From contig CM029663.1 in assembly GCA_017311315.1 (NCBI GenBank), positions 38,452,622-38,516,621 of the forward strand: a DNA stretch of 64,000 bases, in the 5' to 3' direction. The stretch is from Dendrocalamus latiflorus. Lineage: Eukaryota > Streptophyta > Magnoliopsida > Poales > Poaceae. Position 1 is the first letter of the stretch; the number at the start of each line of letters is the position of its first letter. This document shows, piece after piece, positions 60,037 to 64,000 of this stretch. Under the pieces are notes generated by a model. It was not told the DNA's origin. It saw only the letters and a list, made by a program, of their open reading frames with translations, and searched no databases. Both the position numbers and the translations under genes were made by a program.

Positions 60037-60433
60037 TGTTGCAGTCCTACAACCACTCCCAGGATCTGTACGACTACCTTGTAGTCACTACGACCACTCA
60101 CTGCAGCCATACGACCACGTTGAAGAGACTATGACCACCTTATAAATCGTTATGACCACTTTGCTAGTTCTCCGACCACGCTGACAGTCATTACGACCAT
60201 GTTGTGACCTCTCCGATCATGGCTCGCTGCTTTGACCATATAGTCATAACTTTAGCAGAAGTTATGACCACGTTCACCAACTCTGCACTACACTTCCTTC
60301 AACCACGGTTGATCACCGTAGTCGTAACCTGATTACGACCACGCTGTAATACTGTCAACCACTTCGAAGGCTTTGTCAACTGCTGTGGTCGTAACGCTTC
60401 ACAACCATGCCTTCTCGCTGTGGTCTTAGACAC
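60037..60433 (-). repeat. LTR of the antisense Copia element with CGACCAC repeats
   Basis: On the + strand it reads TGTTGCAGTCC...GTCTTAGACA; TACGACCAC/TATGACCAC phrases recur about every 20-40 bp. The far border is inferred from TG...CA ends only. Confidence 0.55.
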
Positions 60434-60607
60434 TTTAGAAAAGAAGACAAATAATTAGACCATCCGCTATGCAAAGTACAATGGAGTCATCATACCAGGA
60501 AGGAAGCCACATGGGAACACGAAGATCAGCTGAGGAAAGACTACCCCTACTTGTTCACATATTAGGCCGAATCTCAGGGTCGAGATTCTTTTTAAGGGGG
60601 ATAAGCC
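60434..60607 (+). pseudogene. Tekay-like Gypsy integrase tail and polypurine tract
   Basis: The frame CKVQWSHHTRKEATWEHEDQ with LRKDYPYLF before a stop is the chromodomain end of a Tekay/Del-type integrase. It is followed by ATTCTTTTTAAGGGGGATAAGCC, the expected polypurine tract, and then the LTR. Everything upstream of it has been lost or replaced by the antisense Copia piece. Confidence 0.82.
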
Positions 60608-63600
60608 TGTAACATCCCGAAAGTTTGAATTTGGAAACGTGTAGCCCTCGAATTATTTTGAAATATATTTTCTTGATATTTGGATTTTAATGGTGTTCCT
60701 TTGAATTCTTGGTTGAGGTTTCAATAATTGAAGAAATTTATGAAAAATAAAACTAATAAGAAATCATGAAGGAACTATGAAAATAATAAAATTTATGTTT
60801 TGAAAATCGAATCTGAAAAGATGACCCATCAAAAGGGGGAATATACTTTGAACCAAAAATTTGAAAGTTCACTTTGGGCTTAGTAAAAATAATAACAATA
60901 AACAAAGATAAGTGAATAAAATAAGTATACCTAAATATGTACCATATTACATGAATAGATAATACAAAGGTGAGGTTAGCAATAAAGGAATAAAAATAAG
61001 TAAATAAATAAATGAACCAAAAATATGATATATGTGTACATGTGTGCCTCACCTCGCCCTCTCCGTCGCCATTCTGTCACCGTGCCTCGCGAGCTCCGCC
61101 GATCGCCGTCTGCTCACACCCATGCCGCTGATGAGAGCCATAGTATTGTTGCCGCGACGTGCACAGCGACCGCCGTCGCGTCGCCCCGGTCAGCGCTTCG
61201 AGAGAACCGCCATCACCCACAGTTAACCGTCACCGCCCACAGCTTCCTGCCCCATCGCGTCGCCACCCTCTTCGTGAGTGTCGCCTCCGTCAGCCACAGT
61301 GCCCAATTGCCCTGTCACTTCCCTTTCTCGCCTCGGCTCACGCGCTCGCTCCAACAGGTCCCGTCGCCCACGCCTTGCAACTAATTGCCCGCACGACGAC
61401 AGCCCTCCCCGCTGGCTAAAATCCCCGCCCGAGCTTCTATTCGCACCGCACCGCTCCCCTCTGTCTCAATGCCGGCCGAGGGGAAAACCACCGATTAGCG
61501 CCACCGTGGTCCAATTCAGCCCCACTGGAGCATCCTTGGAGCTCCGCAACGCCATCCCCGCCGTCGGTTGGACCTCTTGCCGCCCGAGCTAAGCCCACAC
61601 CATGCGTCTCCTCTGCTCACCATCGCCTCATGCCGTCGGACCACCACTGCCACTCCCGAGCCGCGCCGACCCCCGAGGTAGCTTCCTGAGCTCACCAAGA
61701 TGCTCTCTTGTGAGTTACTTGGGCTTCCGTACTGTGCTCCGCCGTAACCCCTCTTCCCCTGTTCCGCCGCCGCCCGCGGTCACCGCCAACCACCGCTACC
61801 ACCAATTGGCTGGTGGGACCGGGCCCAGACGTGCGTGCTGGCATGAGCATCCCATTTTTGGAATGTTCATGGCCGGCCGCCGTTCCCTACGCCGACGGCG
61901 AGCTCGCCGTTTTTCGGCTGGAGGGAGGAGCTACTGTAGCAAAGAGAGAGAGAGAGAGAGTGAGTGATTGATTAGCTTAAGACAATCATTAATTAATGGT
62001 TAAGACAGGCTATTAATGCTAATCGTGATTAGTTAATGTAGATCACTCACTGACATGTGGGCCATGCCTTTTAAAATTAAATAATACACAGCCCCACCTG
62101 TCATAGATACAGAGGAAAGATAATAAAAAGAAAAAGAAAAATTTTAAAAAACTGATGTGGGTCCCACTTGTCAAATTTTATTTATTTTTCGGATTTATTT
62201 AAACTGAGAAATTTAAAAAGGCATAACTTATTCATTTTAACTCCAAATTGAGTGAAACAAATTTCTAAATTCATTTAAATTCAATCTCTATCCAATGGAA
62301 CTGAAACCATAATTTTTTAAGCTCATTTGAAGTTTTGTGAGAATTTGTTAGGTTTGCTAATTTTTATCCAAATTTTTGCGCAACGTAAAAATAGCGTACG
62401 AGGCCCAGGAGGAAGACGCTGAAGCAACCCTCGACGATTAAGACCAAGTCAACTGTGATCAAGGCGAGTCAATACTTTGATCTTGTTGAACCTACATTTT
62501 CTGCAAATTAATTCTGTTTTAAGTTATCAATTTGCATGCTGTTATTTTATATACAAATTTATGTTGATTTCAAGCTCCTAGTTAGATACCCATTAATGAT
62601 CTTGTTAGTATTACACTCATATAAAATACTTGAATATCTGAGCCTTGTCACCTTAGCAAAAATTATAATGGTACAACTTTCGAAATTAAGTCCGTAATTA
62701 TACGCCACTGCTTAGTACTGCTTAGATAATCGGGGGCACCAAAATGCCCCAAGCATCACTTTTAAGCATGAGAAACTGATTTGGGAAATCATGGTGGGAA
62801 TGACTGGTATAGTTTGATATAATTATTTTATGTTCCCCAAAAACCCCAACTTAAATATCTGGGCAGATGATATAGGGGTTGGTATGTGGTGCAGTGGAAG
62901 CACAATATGTGGATTGTGGTAGGACCACCCAGATACTACTAAGGACTGAATCTTGTCATGACCTTGTATGTAAAATAGTATAACCACAAGTCTGCAAAGT
63001 GCAACTTGACTAAGTAAATCTATCGAAACCCCCGGACTCATCTCACCGGAGTGGAAAGGAGTGGAATATTGCAAGGGCAAGGAGAGGCCTAGAGGGACAC
63101 TAAGAGGAGGGTGAAGTAACCAGTCGTGCTAGCGTTGTGGATAGTGGAGTCCGAATAAGCTAGTAGCTAGGGGTGGAAAACGGTAACGGATAATTTATTT
63201 TATCCGATATTCGTACCCGAGAAAACGCGAATATGGTAAGCAAAATCCGTATTCGAAAATGTTCATATTCGTATTTAAGAATATTCATATCCGTATTCAA
63301 GAATATTCGCATTCGTATTTGAGAATATACATATCCGTATTCGATCCGTTTCTAGAACCCATGAAAAATCTGTACGAATTTTGTGATTCAAAATTTGAAT
63401 TTAGGCGGTTTAAAACCGGTAACCAGTGAAAAATTGGCAAAACCACTAGGAATCCATTTTATCCGATATTCGTATCCGCGAAAATCCATATTCAAAAATA
63501 TCCGTATTCGTATTCGAGAATATTCGTATCCATATTTGAGAATATTCAAATTCGTATTCGTTTTAAAAATATGGATTCATATTCGTATTTGAGACTATTC

Positions 63601-63807
63601 GATCGTACCTGATCCGTTTCCACCCCTACTGTAGCCGTGGTTACATCCCGCGCAACCTATGGGATCCACCACAAATAGGAGCAGCCCATAGGGTGAGATG
63701 ACAAAAGGGGCTAGATACTTTAAAAGGTTATTGTGACGGTCTACTCAACCACATGACTAAGGAATCATGTGGAGCAACGAGCGGATTGTCTCTTGTGGGC
63801 AAAGTGT
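60608..63807 (+). mobile_element. 3' LTR of Tekay-like Gypsy element
   Basis: Starts TGTAACATCCCG after the purine tract. It shares its first bases and long blocks with the solo LTR at 1884-5219, for example AACTCCAAATTGAGTGAAAC, ATAGCGTACGAGGC and CACAAGTCTGCAAAGT, plus a GC-rich block (61030-61930). Its end is not seen: a nested hAT MITE lies at 63168-63628 and new sequence begins at 63808. Confidence 0.8.
63168..63628. mobile_element. hAT-like MITE, 461 bp, nested in the LTR
   Basis: Ends TAGGGGTGGAAAACGG and CCGTTTCCACCCCTA are inverted repeats of the family seen at 44282 and 54311. The interior is built of ATTCGTATnCGn-type repeats. Flanks CTAGTAGC (63160-63167) and CTGTAGCC (63629-63636) match as an 8-bp duplication only if one base was lost. 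Confidence 0.85.
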
Positions 63808-64000
63808 TGTAACAGCCCAGCTGTTTACTTTCAAAATGTTTAGAAAAAAATAATTAAATTAATTTGGTTTAAAATAAAAACATGTATTTTGGTGCCTAAA
63901 TTTTAAATTCGGGTTTGCCGTCAATTTCTGTTTTTGAAAAGGTTGGGTTTAAAAAAGTATTTTAAGTTAAACCTAAAAATATTATTAAATAAAATGATAA
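63808..64000 (+). mobile_element. Start of another LTR-like element, cut by window end
   Basis: Similarity to the Tekay LTR stops and TGTAACAGCCCAGCTG begins, a typical plant Gypsy LTR start. Only 193 bp, A/T-rich, are in the window. Confidence 0.4.

Larger units (their letters stand above)
59220..60433 (-). mobile_element. Copia retrotransposon end, antisense (LTR, PBS, gag fragment)
   Basis: On the minus strand a probable LTR (60433-60037, TGTCTAAGACC...GCAACA) is followed after two bases by the primer site TGGTATCAGAGC (60034-60023). A gag fragment follows (VWGVVDPKGKEKEVDKK, MALAAIYQ-like LVALAVIYQLVPN, AWEML; 59914-59700). Further gag is frameshifted and the element ends near 59220 against the LINE. 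The LTR is full of CGACCAC repeats. There is no pol and no second LTR. Confidence 0.7.

Noticed and set aside
61025..61967. Several GC-rich frames of 60-121 codons
   Set aside because: They belong to the GC-rich block of the Tekay-like LTR, which has a counterpart in the solo LTR at 2480-3360.

Overview
The window is nuclear DNA of a plant, almost certainly a grass (Poaceae). The evidence is a GC-rich first exon, a split gene with grass-like protein sequence, and a dense nested mixture of plant transposon classes: Copia/SIRE, Gypsy/Tekay-like, PIF/Harbinger, MULE, hAT, CACTA and L1-type LINE. I see no bacterial or organellar genes, no tRNA or rRNA gene and no CRISPR array.

Only one host gene can be supported. 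It is a single-copy-looking TTC5 homologue (tetratricopeptide repeat protein 5, TPR plus C-terminal OB fold) on the + strand, 19047-43437. I could trace 13 exons with GT/AG introns and one uninterrupted frame of 443 codons (1332 nt) spread over 24.4 kb. Three late introns (4.5, 10.6 and 3.5 kb) hold most of the length. They are filled by a MULE with possible captured gene pieces, a short-LTR element, a Gypsy element carrying two nested hAT-like elements, and a Copia element. A 3.4 kb PIF/Harbinger element lies 147 bp upstream of the start codon.

Layout. 1-812: partial duplicate of TTC5 intron 1, exon 2 and the start of intron 2. 812-15235: a decayed SIRE-type Copia element fused directly to that duplicate, with a 3.3 kb solo LTR (Tekay-like) inserted in gag, and an LTR at 11641-15140 that is followed by a second primer-binding site. 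15451-18899: PIF/Harbinger element. 19047-43437: TTC5. 43438-49172: flank with hAT, MULE-like, LINE and MITE pieces. 49318-52752: CACTA element bounded by a perfect 104-bp direct repeat. 53335-59218: antisense LINE broken by three younger insertions, one of them hAT-like and carrying a coiled-coil gene fragment. 59220-60433: antisense Copia end. 60434-64000: the end of a Tekay-like Gypsy pol, then its 3' LTR with a nested hAT MITE.

The target-site duplications and nesting order could be read directly for about ten insertions, so much of the local insertion history can be ordered. All transposon coding regions that I could follow are broken. I could run no searches, so family names rest on recognised motifs, termini and duplications.
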